Of a DNA stretch of 25,776 bases, positions 1 to 7,660 are shown piece by piece. A model generated the notes under the pieces. It was not told where the DNA came from and made no database searches. It saw nothing but the letters and a program-made list of their open reading frames with translations. Position numbers and translations under genes: made by a program. The stretch comes from a virus. How positions within the stretch are numbered: position 1 is the stretch's first letter; each line of letters begins with the position of its first letter. The stretch spans positions 1-25,776 of the IMG/VR virus record IMGVR_UViG_3300013126_000213; one strand, written 5' to 3'.

Positions 1-2487
1 AATAGCGATGCTCTTGAACTTGCCTCGTTTTGTTTTCAGATAGAACACTTTGATTTTCATTCCTGATGTAATCGGCAGGCTTTCTTTGTCGTTATATTCT
101 TGTAACATCAGGTTCCAGTGGATCGCAGCAGCCACATGACCAGGAATGCGTGTCTCCTCCCCATAGATGTTATAATCTTTGGTGTATTCTTCAACACCAT
201 TACACCCCTTTGGAAGACCAATGTCCATGACATTTTCTGCGTTCTTCAACTCATCTTTGTAATCCACGATAGATTGCGAGATTGTTGTCCAGTCTTCACC
301 CTTTAACAACCGTTCAATGAATGTTTCCAAGCGGTCTGATACATGCCGTGGAATGGTCGTCTTCTTGATGGACAATCCCATCACCTTCATCTTATCAACA
401 GCCTTGCCTTCAACATCAACCAAGTGAAGGATGTACAGCTTCTTGCCAACAAAGATGCCACGGTCACTGACGATTTCTCGACCACACTTGATGATGTCAT
501 CAAACCCAGGATTGCACAGGAATGTTCTTTGCATGAACTCCTGGTATGATGCATTCACTTTATCGGCAATTGCGTCAGCAATCTGAATCGCCTCTTCTTT
601 GTTTTCAGCACCAGTTGCAAAATAACACGAGTCGGTGTCACCGTAGACCACGCTTGGTGATTGGAATTGACCCTTGAACTTTGGACCATGCAAGGCAACA
701 TCAGGGCTGTGTCCCGCCTCCTCTGCTTCTTTCACCGTCAGGTACATTGGAATGTCAAAATCGTAGTTACCGTCCAACAACTCACCAACCTTGCGGCACT
801 GGTGCTTCAAGATCATCCGCCCAGTGCCCGTTGTGGATTCACCCATCCGCAAGTCATAGAAACGGAAGTATAGGTTCGTCAGAGCACCGTATAACGAGTT
901 CAGCTTGATCTTATACACATATTGCAGACGGTCGTAGTAATCAGCTTGATCACCAGTAGATTCTTTCTTCAACTTCTGGAACTTTTTGCGTTGAGCGTAC
1001 CAGTCGGCAAGGATTGTTGGGATAATGCCTTGTTTATTTTGGTCAAACACAGTACCATAGCCTGACACAGCCCACTTCCTGTCCTTCAACCACACACGGA
1101 AGTCAGCCCCACTCATTGTGATCTCTTCGCCATTCTCCAATCGCAAGGTGATGTCCTTGAACCCACCTTCAGCAATCTGTTCAGCATCCTTTACATCATT
1201 GATAAATTGACCACGCAATGTCTCTGGGGAGATATTGATTGAGCGAATAGCAGATGGATACAGAGAGTTGATGTCAATTGACCCAACATACTCATGCATG
1301 CCAGCCTGAGGTAACAACACCAACGCGCCTTCAATAGACTTGTCAATTTCGGGCTCAGTAACGTTTTTCACCACACGCTTCAACTCATGATGACAATAAT
1401 TGACAATCGCCAACTCGGCGAGTTTCAGTGTGCCCAACACATGCTGGAATAATCCACACGACATATGGTACATCTGGTTTGCTAGTTCAACATACGCCAA
1501 CTTCTGCTCAAATCCATTCAGGATCTCACAATCTCGTATGTTATACCGCACAAAAAACGCAAAGTCGTTCTTATATAAATCAGCCAAGCTGCCTTCATAG
1601 TGCAACTTGGGCAGCCCCAAACCAACTTCTTGTTCGATAGACTCCAACTTGTATGAGGGCTTTTCGGACATCTCATACTTCCTATATAACTGCATGTAGT
1701 CAGCAAGCATACGGCCTGACGTATTCAACTTCAATGCAGGACCATATGCAGTTTCAATTTCTTCAAACTTTGCAATTTCCGCGCCTGGGAATGATAGGTA
1801 TCGTAGCGACTTCTCGCCAAGAACCTTCTCAAACCGCTTTGCAATGTATGGGAAGTCAAATGTCTCGCTGTTCCAACCACACAACAGGTCACTATCTTGG
1901 ATCTCATGAATAATGTGCAACAGCAGATCCTTCTCATTATCCACAAGAATGTAATCCGTTTTGAATGTTGCTGGGACCTCACAAATCTCATCACACGCTC
2001 GAGACAACAATTCAGGTGTCCAAGGAATACCATCATTGGGAGGAACAGCAACCACAACCATTCGGTTCTGGTGAGTGTGAAACAGCGAAATTGAGTTGAT
2101 TGGAGCGTACGGATTGCGTGTAGAACTGAACCCTACGTCAGGGTCATAGTCAACTTCTATGTCACACATAGTTACGTTTAAACGCGGTGCTTTGACTCCA
2201 TAGTAGTGATTTGACAATACGCGAATTTCAGGCTGAATGTCACTTTCCCATAAGCGGATATGACGCTCTTCCATTTCTTTGCGTTTTTGGTAATGTTCAC
2301 GCCCAGTTTTACTTTCCATCTTGGACACACGATCCCCGTAAATCGTTTGATACTTACCTTTGGGGTCGTCGTAATAGAAGTAATATGGAGCGTCATAAAT
2401 CTGTTCCACTCTATTGCCTTGTTCATCTCGTTCCCAAACGATTACGGCATCTCTGCGTCTGTCAGTAATTGCTGATATGTAACTCAT
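1..2487 (-). CDS. 43: Family B DNA polymerase, T4 gp43 type (3' end outside window)
   Basis: This is the phage replicative DNA polymerase with 3'-5' proofreading. I translated 829 residues from the ATG at 2487; T4 gp43 has 898, so roughly the last 70 residues lie beyond base 1. Exonuclease motifs are visible: DIEVDY (D109, E111), CGWNSETFDFPYI (D211) and YNIRDCEI (D319). Polymerase motifs are DINSLYPS (motif A, D405), KIKLNSLYGAL (motif B) and VYGDTDSCY (motif C, D617 and D619), followed by KKLYIL. Spacing matches T4 closely. The ATG overlaps the stop of the upstream HNH gene as ATGA, and its own Shine-Dalgarno sequence is weak, so translation is probably coupled or depends on a promoter inside the HNH gene. 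The first 17 codons are duplicated upstream of that HNH gene (3258-3323). The identification is secure from the motifs. Confidence 0.97.
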   Translation of the reverse strand, partial: MSYISAITDRRRDAVIVWERDEQGNRVEQIYDAPYYFYYDDPKGKYQTIYGDRVSKMESKTGREHYQKRKEMEERHIRLWESDIQPEIRVLSNHYYGVKAPRLNVTMCDIEVDYDPDVGFSSTRNPYAPINSISLFHTHQNRMVVVAVPPNDGIPWTPELLSRACDEICEVPATFKTDYILVDNEKDLLLHIIHEIQDSDLLCGWNSETFDFPYIAKRFEKVLGEKSLRYLSFPGAEIAKFEEIETAYGPALKLNTSGRMLADYMQLYRKYEMSEKPSYKLESIEQEVGLGLPKLHYEGSLADLYKNDFAFFVRYNIRDCEILNGFEQKLAYVELANQMYHMSCGLFQHVLGTLKLAELAIVNYCHHELKRVVKNVTEPEIDKSIEGALVLLPQAGMHEYVGSIDINSLYPSAIRSINISPETLRGQFINDVKDAEQIAEGGFKDITLRLENGEEITMSGADFRVWLKDRKWAVSGYGTVFDQNKQGIIPTILADWYAQRKKFQKLKKESTGDQADYYDRLQYVYKIKLNSLYGALTNLYFRFYDLRMGESTTGTGRMILKHQCRKVGELLDGNYDFDIPMYLTVKEAEEAGHSPDVALHGPKFKGQFQSPSVVYGDTDSCYFATGAENKEEAIQIADAIADKVNASYQEFMQRTFLCNPGFDDIIKCGREIVSDRGIFVGKKLYILHLVDVEGKAVDKMKVMGLSIKKTTIPRHVSDRLETFIERLLKGEDWTTISQSIVDYKDELKNAENVMDIGLPKGCNGVEEYTKDYNIYGEETRIPGHVAAAIHWNLMLQEYNDKESLPITSGMKIKVFYLKTKRGKFKSIAI

Positions 2488-3197
2488 TTTGTCTTTGTGT
2501 ATCGGTTGATGGTATTATAGCGTTGAATATATTGTACACGATTTCCATTAGCAAGTAAACCGTTTTGTGTGCGTATAGCAAATTTCACACTGTCATACGA
2601 TTTGCCTGTTATGGATCTCACGTCGTCATACGACCAAAATTCTTGTGTTGACCCATCAGGTCTCGTTAGCAACAACAAAGACCCTTTTCCTCTTTTGATA
2701 GCATCTTTTCTCTTTTCCTGATCACAATTGTGAACAGCTTTCATTCGTTGGTGCATCTCGTCAGCAGACATCTGTGACAATGTGGATTTTAACGACAAAC
2801 TGACTTTTGTATAATCATACTTGTATAAGCCTGCAGCATGATTTCCCCTAAATCGTTCTTTTCTTGCTTCGTCTTTATTCGGGTTAAGTTCACTGAACGC
2901 AAGTCTCGCTGTTTCATATGCTCTGCTGGATATTTTTCGTTGTTCCACCAGTGTTTTGCTTAAAAACCACATCGCGTATACCATCTTTTTGTGAGCTTCA
3001 CCGCCAACCGGTTTGTAAATCTTAACAAGCAATCTGTGCGCAACATAATGTTCTCTTGCTGTCAAGTGTACCAGATTGTCTTTTTTGTTTGATCCACCCA
3101 GACTTTTTGGTATGATGTGATGGCGTTCTGTATATCCAACAAGCTGTCTGTTTTGTGCCTTGTGTATTAAGTTGTCGTAAATTGTTTGGTAGTTCAT
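2484..3197 (-). CDS. HNH homing endonuclease inserted at the 5' end of the DNA polymerase gene
   Basis: This is a free-standing HNH endonuclease of about 237 residues. The HNH core lies near the N-terminus (ERHHIIPKSLGG, then NLVHLTAREHYVAHRLLVKIY). The C-terminal part (RPDGSTQEFWSYDDVRSITG) resembles the NUMOD1-type helix-turn-helix that helps such enzymes bind their target. I chose the ATG at 3197 over one at 3233 because it follows AAAGGAG by 6 bases; the longer start would read through the late promoter. Its stop overlaps the polymerase ATG (ATGA). A recoded copy of the polymerase start precedes it, so it appears to have invaded polymerase around codon 17-18 and rebuilt the start behind itself. 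The family is clear; the cleavage site is inferred from the duplication. Confidence 0.9.
   Translation of the reverse strand: MNYQTIYDNLIHKAQNRQLVGYTERHHIIPKSLGGSNKKDNLVHLTAREHYVAHRLLVKIYKPVGGEAHKKMVYAMWFLSKTLVEQRKISSRAYETARLAFSELNPNKDEARKERFRGNHAAGLYKYDYTKVSLSLKSTLSQMSADEMHQRMKAVHNCDQEKRKDAIKRGKGSLLLLTRPDGSTQEFWSYDDVRSITGKSYDSVKFAIRTQNGLLANGNRVQYIQRYNTINRYTKTK
2531..2559 (-). promoter_or_regulatory. Possible sigma70-type promoter for DNA polymerase
   Basis: On the minus strand, TTTACT and TACAAT are separated by exactly 17 bases within the 3' end of the HNH endonuclease gene. Transcription would begin just upstream of the polymerase start. This could supply polymerase mRNA independently of the endonuclease. 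Two positions of the -35 differ from consensus, so chance is possible. Confidence 0.35.
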
Positions 3198-3228
3198 ATA
3201 CTTCTCCTTTCGTATAGAAGTATTTATG
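3198..3228 (-). promoter_or_regulatory. T4-type late promoter with a hairpin over the ribosome binding site
   Basis: CATAAATA (minus strand, 3228-3221) is the late promoter. Its last bases begin the 8-base arm ATACTTCT (3223-3216), which pairs perfectly with AGAAGTAT (3205-3198) beside the start codon, with AAAGG in the loop. A late transcript starting about six bases after the promoter would lack the first arm and leave the binding site free. A read-through transcript would fold and hide it. Confidence 0.75.
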
Positions 3229-3257
3229 AGCACTACCTCAATATCCAGAAAAATATA

Positions 3258-3323
3258 TTAAAAACAATGAGTTACAATGACAGCGTCTCTGCGACGATCG
3301 GTAATAGCGGAAATATAACTCAT
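3258..3323 (-). pseudogene. Fossil copy of the DNA polymerase start (17 codons)
   Basis: The minus-strand ATG at 3323 opens a 21-codon frame beginning MSYISAITDRRRDAVIV, identical in all 17 residues to the start of the working polymerase at 2487. It then diverges (THCF, stop). Twelve of these 17 codons differ between the copies, all synonymously (for example TAT/TAC, CGT/AGA, GTC/GTA). It lies directly behind a strong sigma70 promoter. I read it as the original polymerase start, cut off when the HNH gene arrived with a recoded replacement from a divergent relative. It may still be translated as a minicistron. Confidence 0.85.
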
Positions 3324-3329
3324 AGAGAT

Positions 3330-3358
3330 ATTTTACACAATTGTGTGCAAAATGTCAA
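3330..3358 (-). promoter_or_regulatory. Strong sigma70-type early promoter (original polymerase promoter)
   Basis: The minus strand shows TTGACA, a 17-base spacer and TAAAAT. Only six bases separate the -10 from the ATG of the fossil polymerase start, so the expected transcription start falls on that ATG and the transcript would be leaderless. It now reads through the fossil, the HNH gene and the working polymerase. Confidence 0.75.
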
Positions 3359-3362
3359 CAAT

Positions 3363-3391
3363 AAAAAAGCCCCTTTAAAGGGGCTTTTTTT
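3363..3391. terminator. Bidirectional rho-independent terminator after ahpC
   Basis: A near-perfect palindrome: A-tract, GCCCC, TTTAAA, GGGGC, T-tract. On the minus strand it ends ahpC transcription just before the polymerase promoter. Its flank (ACAATAAAAAAGCC) matches the two terminators at 4104 and 5824. Confidence 0.9.
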
Positions 3392-3392
3392 A

Positions 3393-3956
3393 TTAAATCT
3401 TGCCTACTAAATCTAAACTTGGTGTAATTGTTGCACCACCTTCTTTCCACTTAGCAGGGCAAACCTGTCCATCATGAGTTGCAACATATTGTGCTGCCTT
3501 TAGTTTACGCAATGTTTCGCTGATATCACGCGCAATTGCATTATCGTGAATTTCGGCAGTCTTAATAACACCTTCTGGGTTAATAACAAATGTGCCGCGC
3601 AGTGCTAAGCCTTCTTCTGGAATATGAACACCAAACGCATTGGTTAATACATGAGCAGGGTCACCCACCAGCGGGAATTGTGCCTTTCCTACTGCTGGAC
3701 TTGTTTCATGCCACACCTTGTGGGAGAAGTGAGTGTCGGTAGTCACGATGTAGACTTCGGCGCCCAGCTTCTGGAATTCAGCGTAGTTGTCAGCAGCATC
3801 TTCCACTTCGGTCGGGCAGTTGAAGGTGAAGGCGGCCGGCATGAAGATCACCACGGACCACTTGCCTGTCCAATCCTTCTCTGTTACTTCAATAAACTTA
3901 CCGTTATGGAATGCTTGTGTCTTGAATGATTGTACTTGTGTATTAATTAAACTCAT
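3393..3956 (-). CDS. ahpC: Alkyl hydroperoxide reductase C, typical 2-Cys peroxiredoxin
   Basis: The protein reduces hydrogen peroxide and organic peroxides. At 187 residues it has the full length of cellular AhpC and keeps the active-site pattern PAAFTFNCPTE (peroxidatic Cys47), the resolving Cys in GQVCPAKW, the arginine in LALRGTF and the C-terminal SLDLVGKI. The start at 3956 follows AAGGAGA. No ahpF reductase is visible, so it would need host reductant. It resembles Burkholderiales AhpC far more than typical phage genes, which implies capture from the host. Base composition is uneven: 3781-3840, near the active-site codons, is about 62% GC, while 3481-3540 is about 43%. The gene stands alone between its own promoter region and a terminator, as expected for a moron. 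A role in protecting the infected cell from oxidative stress is inferred. Confidence 0.96.
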   Translation of the reverse strand: MSLINTQVQSFKTQAFHNGKFIEVTEKDWTGKWSVVIFMPAAFTFNCPTEVEDAADNYAEFQKLGAEVYIVTTDTHFSHKVWHETSPAVGKAQFPLVGDPAHVLTNAFGVHIPEEGLALRGTFVINPEGVIKTAEIHDNAIARDISETLRKLKAAQYVATHDGQVCPAKWKEGGATITPSLDLVGKI

Positions 3957-4008
3957 AATGTTTCTCCTTTGTTAGTTGATTTGTATCAGTGTTGTCAAAC
4001 ACATCAAT

Positions 4009-4038
4009 ATTATATATCAATTTGGAAAGTAAAAACAA
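4009..4038 (-). promoter_or_regulatory. Possible sigma70-type promoter for ahpC
   Basis: On the minus strand a consensus TATAAT (4014-4009) lies 18 bases after TTGTTT (4038-4033), about 50 bases upstream of the ahpC start. The -35 is poor. The remaining intergenic DNA (3957-4103) also has a short CGCAT/ATGCG inverted repeat near 4048 and nothing else I can identify. Confidence 0.4.
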
Positions 4039-4099
4039 CATGAAAAACGCATAAAATGCGATTGTATGTTCCAATCGTAGTGATAGATTAAATTTATTG

Positions 4100-4130
4100 G
4101 ACAATAAAAAAGCCACCCAAAGGTGGCTTT
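4100..4130. repeat. 31-base direct repeat, copy 1 (terminator of the LamG gene)
   Basis: This stretch is identical to 5820-5850 and covers the whole terminator with its A-rich flank. The two copies bracket the LamG gene and its late promoter, as expected for a gene acquired or duplicated as a unit by recombination between terminators. Confidence 0.9.
4104..4130 (-). terminator. Rho-independent terminator after the LamG gene
   Basis: Minus strand: AAAGCCACC, a short loop, GGTGGCTTTTTT. It starts a few bases past the LamG stop codon at 4134. Confidence 0.9.
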
Positions 4131-4133
4131 CAA

Positions 4134-5783
4134 TTACGCGTTATCCGCAAATGCACGTGAAGGTGGGGTGAAGTTTGTGATATACCGTGCTACTCCCTTT
4201 GTCACACGGAAATCATCAATGTAACACCCGCTAGGTAAACCGCGGCCAGCACTCCAATATCCACCCAATGTGCATCTATTGTAGTTGTATGTTTGAGTGT
4301 CAGTAAATGTATATACCTGAACGCCATTAACAAAACCTCGCACTGCACTACCGTTTCTGGATGTTGCTATGTGTATCCACTGTCCTGTTGGTACAACATA
4401 TGTTGATGCATTCTGATTGCTCAACCATCCAAACATTAGCACTTGGTCAGCAGCTCTAATTGTTGCACCAATTGAGTGTCCACCTCTGAAATCATTGTTT
4501 AGAGCAAAACAAAATATACTTGTAGATGTCCCAGATGCGGGCGCATTATTGTAAAACCAAAATTCAATGGTGTAATCTCCTGTACCAAAATTATAACCTG
4601 TTGCATTTGCTGCTGTCACATACGTAGAGGGCCCTGTTGCACTCGCGCTCTGTAGACCAAATTTGGCAGTTGAAGTTGATAGTGTTGATCCGTGGGATGT
4701 GATTGTTGACGATCCTGTGGTATCAGTCCAAGTACCTCCCTCCATGTGCATCAACAAAGCGACATTATTGAAGAATGGATCAACATTCTCATTCTTCAGG
4801 TCAGAAAATGCAGCATCTGGCACTGTGAAGTTACTTGTGTAGCGAGCAACTCCTTTGGTGATTCGCAGATCGTCAATATACCCAAAGAAGTAACTGTTCG
4901 CCCAGGTCCCCATACCAATTTTTAGTGAATTGTCGGTAAAGTCTCTTGTGCATGTTACAGCCCCTGTATACACACCGTTAATGTAAACTGTGAGTGTGGT
5001 ACCGTTTCTTACAATAGCCAGGTGCGACCATGTATCAAGTGCCAAAGCTGTATTGGAATTAACCCACGTGCCATCAGATACTGGCGATATGATGCCATCA
5101 GGCTTCATCTGGATTGACAGACCAGATGCACTATTGTGTGCATTGCGCGTTTCAATTATAGCACAGTATGATGGGTTGTATGATGTTGGGTATACAAAAC
5201 ATTCAATTGTAAAATTGCCTGCCCCAAGCGAGAAATCGTTGTGCGTTGAGTAAATGTAATCACCGGACCCGTCAAAATATGCTGATGTTGTCCCATGAGC
5301 AACCCTCGTAGCACTATGAATAACACTACCAACTGGTGTCATTGTGTGACCCTTTGCATCAACAAACGTTGATGTGCCCACTGTCCCATCCATATTCATC
5401 AACAACACAACGTTGTCATAATACATATCACCAGACACTGGTGTTAGACTTGTGTCATTAACAGTTAAGCTAACATTGGTGCTATTGAACTGGCTGCCCA
5501 GTGACAACGTTAATGTTTCTTGTCCTTCTGTTGTCAAGTCAGCAGCAATATTCAACGTCTTTGTTGCTGTTCCGCCATGAACGACGAAATTACCTGTCAG
5601 TGCCTCACCAATATCATCTGATGTGATACCGACCCCGGAGATTGTGTATGGAATGTTTTGGCCATTTTGAATGCCGGTTGTTGTTAGTGTGACAACTGAT
5701 GAACTGCCTTCGTTGACGGGGTTGACAGAGGTGGCTAGTTGCACAGTAGCGGAATTGGAAATTGTTGAAAAACGGATTGACAT
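4134..5783 (-). CDS. Two-LamG-domain virion or adhesin protein
   Basis: A 549-residue protein probably exposed on the virion. Residues about 1-115 look like a Calx-beta/Ig-like strand domain (VNEGSSSVVTL, LTTEGQETLTLSLG). Two concanavalin A/LamG-like domains follow: about 120-330, with FSLGAGNFTIECFVYP, WSHLAIVRNG and GYIDDLRITKGVARYTSNFT, and about 335-549, with GTGDYTIEFWFY, WIHIATSRNG and YIDDFRVTKGVARYITNFT. The repeated ending shows the domains arose by duplication. LamG folds often bind carbohydrate, so a fibre, decoration or receptor-binding role is plausible but unproven. I chose the ATG at 5783 (after GGAG) instead of the longer frame from 5840, which would run through the late promoter. 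The gene is alone between identical terminators. Confidence 0.8.
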   Translation of the reverse strand: MSIRFSTISNSATVQLATSVNPVNEGSSSVVTLTTTGIQNGQNIPYTISGVGITSDDIGEALTGNFVVHGGTATKTLNIAADLTTEGQETLTLSLGSQFNSTNVSLTVNDTSLTPVSGDMYYDNVVLLMNMDGTVGTSTFVDAKGHTMTPVGSVIHSATRVAHGTTSAYFDGSGDYIYSTHNDFSLGAGNFTIECFVYPTSYNPSYCAIIETRNAHNSASGLSIQMKPDGIISPVSDGTWVNSNTALALDTWSHLAIVRNGTTLTVYINGVYTGAVTCTRDFTDNSLKIGMGTWANSYFFGYIDDLRITKGVARYTSNFTVPDAAFSDLKNENVDPFFNNVALLMHMEGGTWTDTTGSSTITSHGSTLSTSTAKFGLQSASATGPSTYVTAANATGYNFGTGDYTIEFWFYNNAPASGTSTSIFCFALNNDFRGGHSIGATIRAADQVLMFGWLSNQNASTYVVPTGQWIHIATSRNGSAVRGFVNGVQVYTFTDTQTYNYNRCTLGGYWSAGRGLPSGCYIDDFRVTKGVARYITNFTPPSRAFADNA

Positions 5784-5808
5784 AATGAGCTCCAAAAAAA
5801 TATAGATG

Positions 5809-5816
5809 TATTTATG
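5809..5816 (-). promoter_or_regulatory. T4-type late promoter for the LamG gene
   Basis: Minus-strand CATAAATA lies 26 bases before the start codon, with GGAG between. No repeat hiding the binding site is evident here, unlike at several other late promoters in the window. Late expression fits a virion protein. Confidence 0.75.
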
Positions 5817-5819
5817 ATA

Positions 5820-5850
5820 GACAATAAAAAAGCCACCCAAAGGTGGCTTT
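5820..5850. repeat. 31-base direct repeat, copy 2 (terminator of the dsbA-like gene)
   Basis: Identical to 4100-4130. It begins just upstream of the LamG late promoter and serves as terminator for the preceding minus-strand gene. Confidence 0.9.
5824..5850 (-). terminator. Rho-independent terminator after the dsbA-like gene
   Basis: AAAGCCACC, a short loop and GGTGGCTTTTTT on the minus strand, 17 bases past the stop codon. Identical in sequence to the terminator at 4104. Confidence 0.9.
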
Positions 5851-5867
5851 GTGTTTATCAGGGTTGG

Positions 5868-6215
5868 TTATTCTTCTTCACCAGACCCAGATCCATCGTC
5901 GTCCAGTGGATCATTTGCATCACTGAGCTTACCGTTGACCAGAGTTTCGTACAGAGCCTGGAAGTGGTTCATCTCATCAACAACATCAGTGTAGTTGTGC
6001 TTGTACATCGTTGTTGCCAGCTTGCGAATGATCTTCTTGTCGAGACCGTACATTGAGGACAACTCGCCGTACTGCTCCTTGATACTTTCACGGCGGTCAT
6101 CTATCATTTGGAGCTCGTGGGTAATGGCTGCTAAAGCAGACTTAAACTTCTTGCGTTCCTCCGGATCATTGAGGATATTCTTGCCCTTATCGGCATCCAA
6201 ATCTTTCTTTGCCAT
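5868..6215 (-). CDS. dsbA: DsbA-like double-stranded DNA-binding protein
   Basis: A 115-residue, highly charged, helical protein. Its centre (YGLDKKIIRKLATTMYKHNYTDV, continuing to FQALYETLVNGKL) matches the pattern I recall for T4 DsbA (VDGKMFNRLLALYHKDN, then VVELYDTVF). T4 DsbA is an 89-residue protein that binds DNA near late promoters. The protein here is longer mainly through an acidic tail (DPLDDDGSGSGEEE). The start at 6215 follows AAGGAG. It is a single-gene unit with its own terminator. The assignment rests on a remembered alignment and is moderate. A role in late transcription would fit the many late promoters in this window. Confidence 0.6.
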   Translation of the reverse strand: MAKKDLDADKGKNILNDPEERKKFKSALAAITHELQMIDDRRESIKEQYGELSSMYGLDKKIIRKLATTMYKHNYTDVVDEMNHFQALYETLVNGKLSDANDPLDDDGSGSGEEE

Positions 6216-6258
6216 ACATATTCTCCTTAATTTTTTTGTACACTAATTATGCCAAACG

Positions 6259-6335
6259 CATAAATAATAGTATACAGATATTTTTTCTGTATGACAACAA
6301 GAAGTGTGGTTCACGAGATTGCCGTCTCCAACCAC
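6259..6335 (+). promoter_or_regulatory. Late promoter and two-hairpin leader of GIY-YIG endonuclease 1
   Basis: CATAAATA at 6259-6266 predicts a transcript start near 6272. The first hairpin, ATACAGA/TCTGTAT (6272-6278 with 6286-6292), therefore sits at the very 5' end of the RNA. After GACAACAA comes a second hairpin, GTGGTT/AACCAC (6306-6311 with 6330-6335), with an inner GAGA/TCTC stem. The layout is shared with the leader at 7775, although the stem sequences differ. Confidence 0.7.
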
Positions 6336-6360
6336 TCTAACGCTTACAAGGAGCATCAGC

Positions 6361-7029
6361 ATGACTATTTATACATCCGAAAAGGTGATGCCATATGTGT
6401 ATATGTGCATTCACAAGCAAACAGGTCAGTTTTATATTGGGTCAAGATATACAAAAACCCAACGACTTCCCTCTCACTTAGACTTTCCTCAATATCGCAC
6501 ATCCAGCAAACGCGTAAAGCCAATATTTGATGAGTTTGATTGGTTTATTGTGGCTGAATTTTTTGACAAAGCTGCAGCATACGAAACCGAACAGCAGCTA
6601 ATATATGAAAATTGGAATAACCCAAACTTATTAAATGGGGTATGTCGCCACGCCAACAACAAAATGTTTGCTCCAGAAAAATCTACAATGTCCGAGGATC
6701 GTCGTCAAAAATTAATAGAATTCAACAAAACTCGCAAAGGAACTAAAGCATCACCCGCAACACGCGCCAAAATGTCAGCTACCAGAAAGGGTAAACAATG
6801 GAATACCATGACTGACGAAGTTAAAAATAAAATATCTCAAGCTAATAAAGGCAAACAATTAACTGAAGAGCAGCGGCAAAAACACAAAGAAGCTACCGCC
6901 GCAGCAAACAGGGCCAGATGTGTTGGTAAAAAACGAGATCCAGAAGTGGCACGGAAAGCGTGGGAAACTCGCCGTGCCAAACAGCTTACTGTCAACGATA
7001 AAATCTGTGCCCACCGATCTCAACAGTAA
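6361..7029 (+). CDS. GIY-YIG homing endonuclease 1 (Seg-like)
   Basis: A 222-residue free-standing endonuclease. The GIY-YIG module is N-terminal (YVYMCIHKQTGQFYIGSR, with the catalytic-type Glu in YETEQQLIYENW). NUMOD3-like DNA-binding repeats follow (PATRAKMSATRKGKQW, LTEEQRQKHKEAT). I chose the ATG at 6361, nine bases after AAGGAG, over an ATG at 6304 inside the leader hairpin. It is a paralogue of the gene at 7872. It lies on the opposite strand to its neighbours, and its last 38 bases overlap the 3' end of the SleB-type gene, convergently. Confidence 0.92.
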   Translation: MTIYTSEKVMPYVYMCIHKQTGQFYIGSRYTKTQRLPSHLDFPQYRTSSKRVKPIFDEFDWFIVAEFFDKAAAYETEQQLIYENWNNPNLLNGVCRHANNKMFAPEKSTMSEDRRQKLIEFNKTRKGTKASPATRAKMSATRKGKQWNTMTDEVKNKISQANKGKQLTEEQRQKHKEATAAANRARCVGKKRDPEVARKAWETRRAKQLTVNDKICAHRSQQ

Positions 7030-7633
7030 ATCTGTTACTGGTTGCCCACGATGGTTTCACAGTTTCGTTATGAAAGAACAGCGCCCCGTTTGTAATATCT
7101 TGCTTCCGCCCAGCCAGAACAGCAATCGCTATCCTCTTGCTCTCATTCCAAGCCTGGCTACCAAACTTGACTGCTTTATCCATCCCATCACACGCCCAAC
7201 TGAACTGACAACCCGGACGGTCATCGTGTGCCCCTTCATACACCACCCCACACGCTGTTTTTGGGAACCGTGGATCCTTCATGCGATTGACCACAACATT
7301 AGCAACTGCAAGTTTACCGTCAACAGGCTCTCTTCCAGCCTCAAAATAAATGTTTTTGGCTAAACACTCGGTTTCTCTAGACGCGGCAATAGCGGCCATT
7401 TTCTTTTGAGTGGCAACTTTTTGTAACTTGTCTTTCTCTTCAATTGTGTCGTGTAACTGGTTGTTGATATTCAACATTTGGTATGTTACAGCAACATATG
7501 CGTTTTTGTATGTGTTGACATCAGTCAACATTTTCAAGTTTAGTGCGATACTAGCGAATGCAACAAACGCGAGTACTACTGTTGATAATTTGAAAGCATA
7601 ATGCGCCTTCTTGCTTACCACGATAACAGACAT
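6992..7633 (-). CDS. SleB/CwlJ-type cell wall hydrolase with N-terminal membrane anchor
   Basis: A 213-residue protein with a hydrophobic segment near residues 15-35 (STVVLAFVAFASIALNL), a stretch that looks coiled-coil, and a C-terminal hydrolase_2 domain (PF07486 type): ECLAKNIYFEAGREP, VANVVVNRM, CQFSWACDG, ALFFHN. The Glu in YFEAGRE is the likely catalytic residue. The family cleaves peptidoglycan, so this could be the endolysin, with the anchor acting as a signal-anchor sequence, or a virion-associated lysin. The start at 7633 follows AAGGAGAG; a longer start at 7675 would lie inside a perfect inverted repeat. Its 3' end overlaps the GIY-YIG gene on the other strand. No holin or spanin is obvious next to it. 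Confidence 0.85.
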   Translation of the reverse strand: MSVIVVSKKAHYAFKLSTVVLAFVAFASIALNLKMLTDVNTYKNAYVAVTYQMLNINNQLHDTIEEKDKLQKVATQKKMAAIAASRETECLAKNIYFEAGREPVDGKLAVANVVVNRMKDPRFPKTACGVVYEGAHDDRPGCQFSWACDGMDKAVKFGSQAWNESKRIAIAVLAGRKQDITNGALFFHNETVKPSWATSNRFTVEIGGHRFYR

Positions 7634-7660
7634 AGTTGTCTCTCCTTTCTGGTAGAACAC

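Noticed and set aside
2487-3323. Intron in the DNA polymerase gene
   Set aside because: The downstream copy is a complete start with all 17 codons; an intron would not end with a full synonymous copy of exon 1.
4990-5253. Plus-strand open frame opposite the LamG gene
   Set aside because: No binding site or recognisable protein; the minus-strand LamG domains account for the sequence.
5784-5840. Upstream start extending the LamG protein
   Set aside because: The extension would cross the late promoter and part of the repeat, and the ATG at 5783 has a GGAG site.
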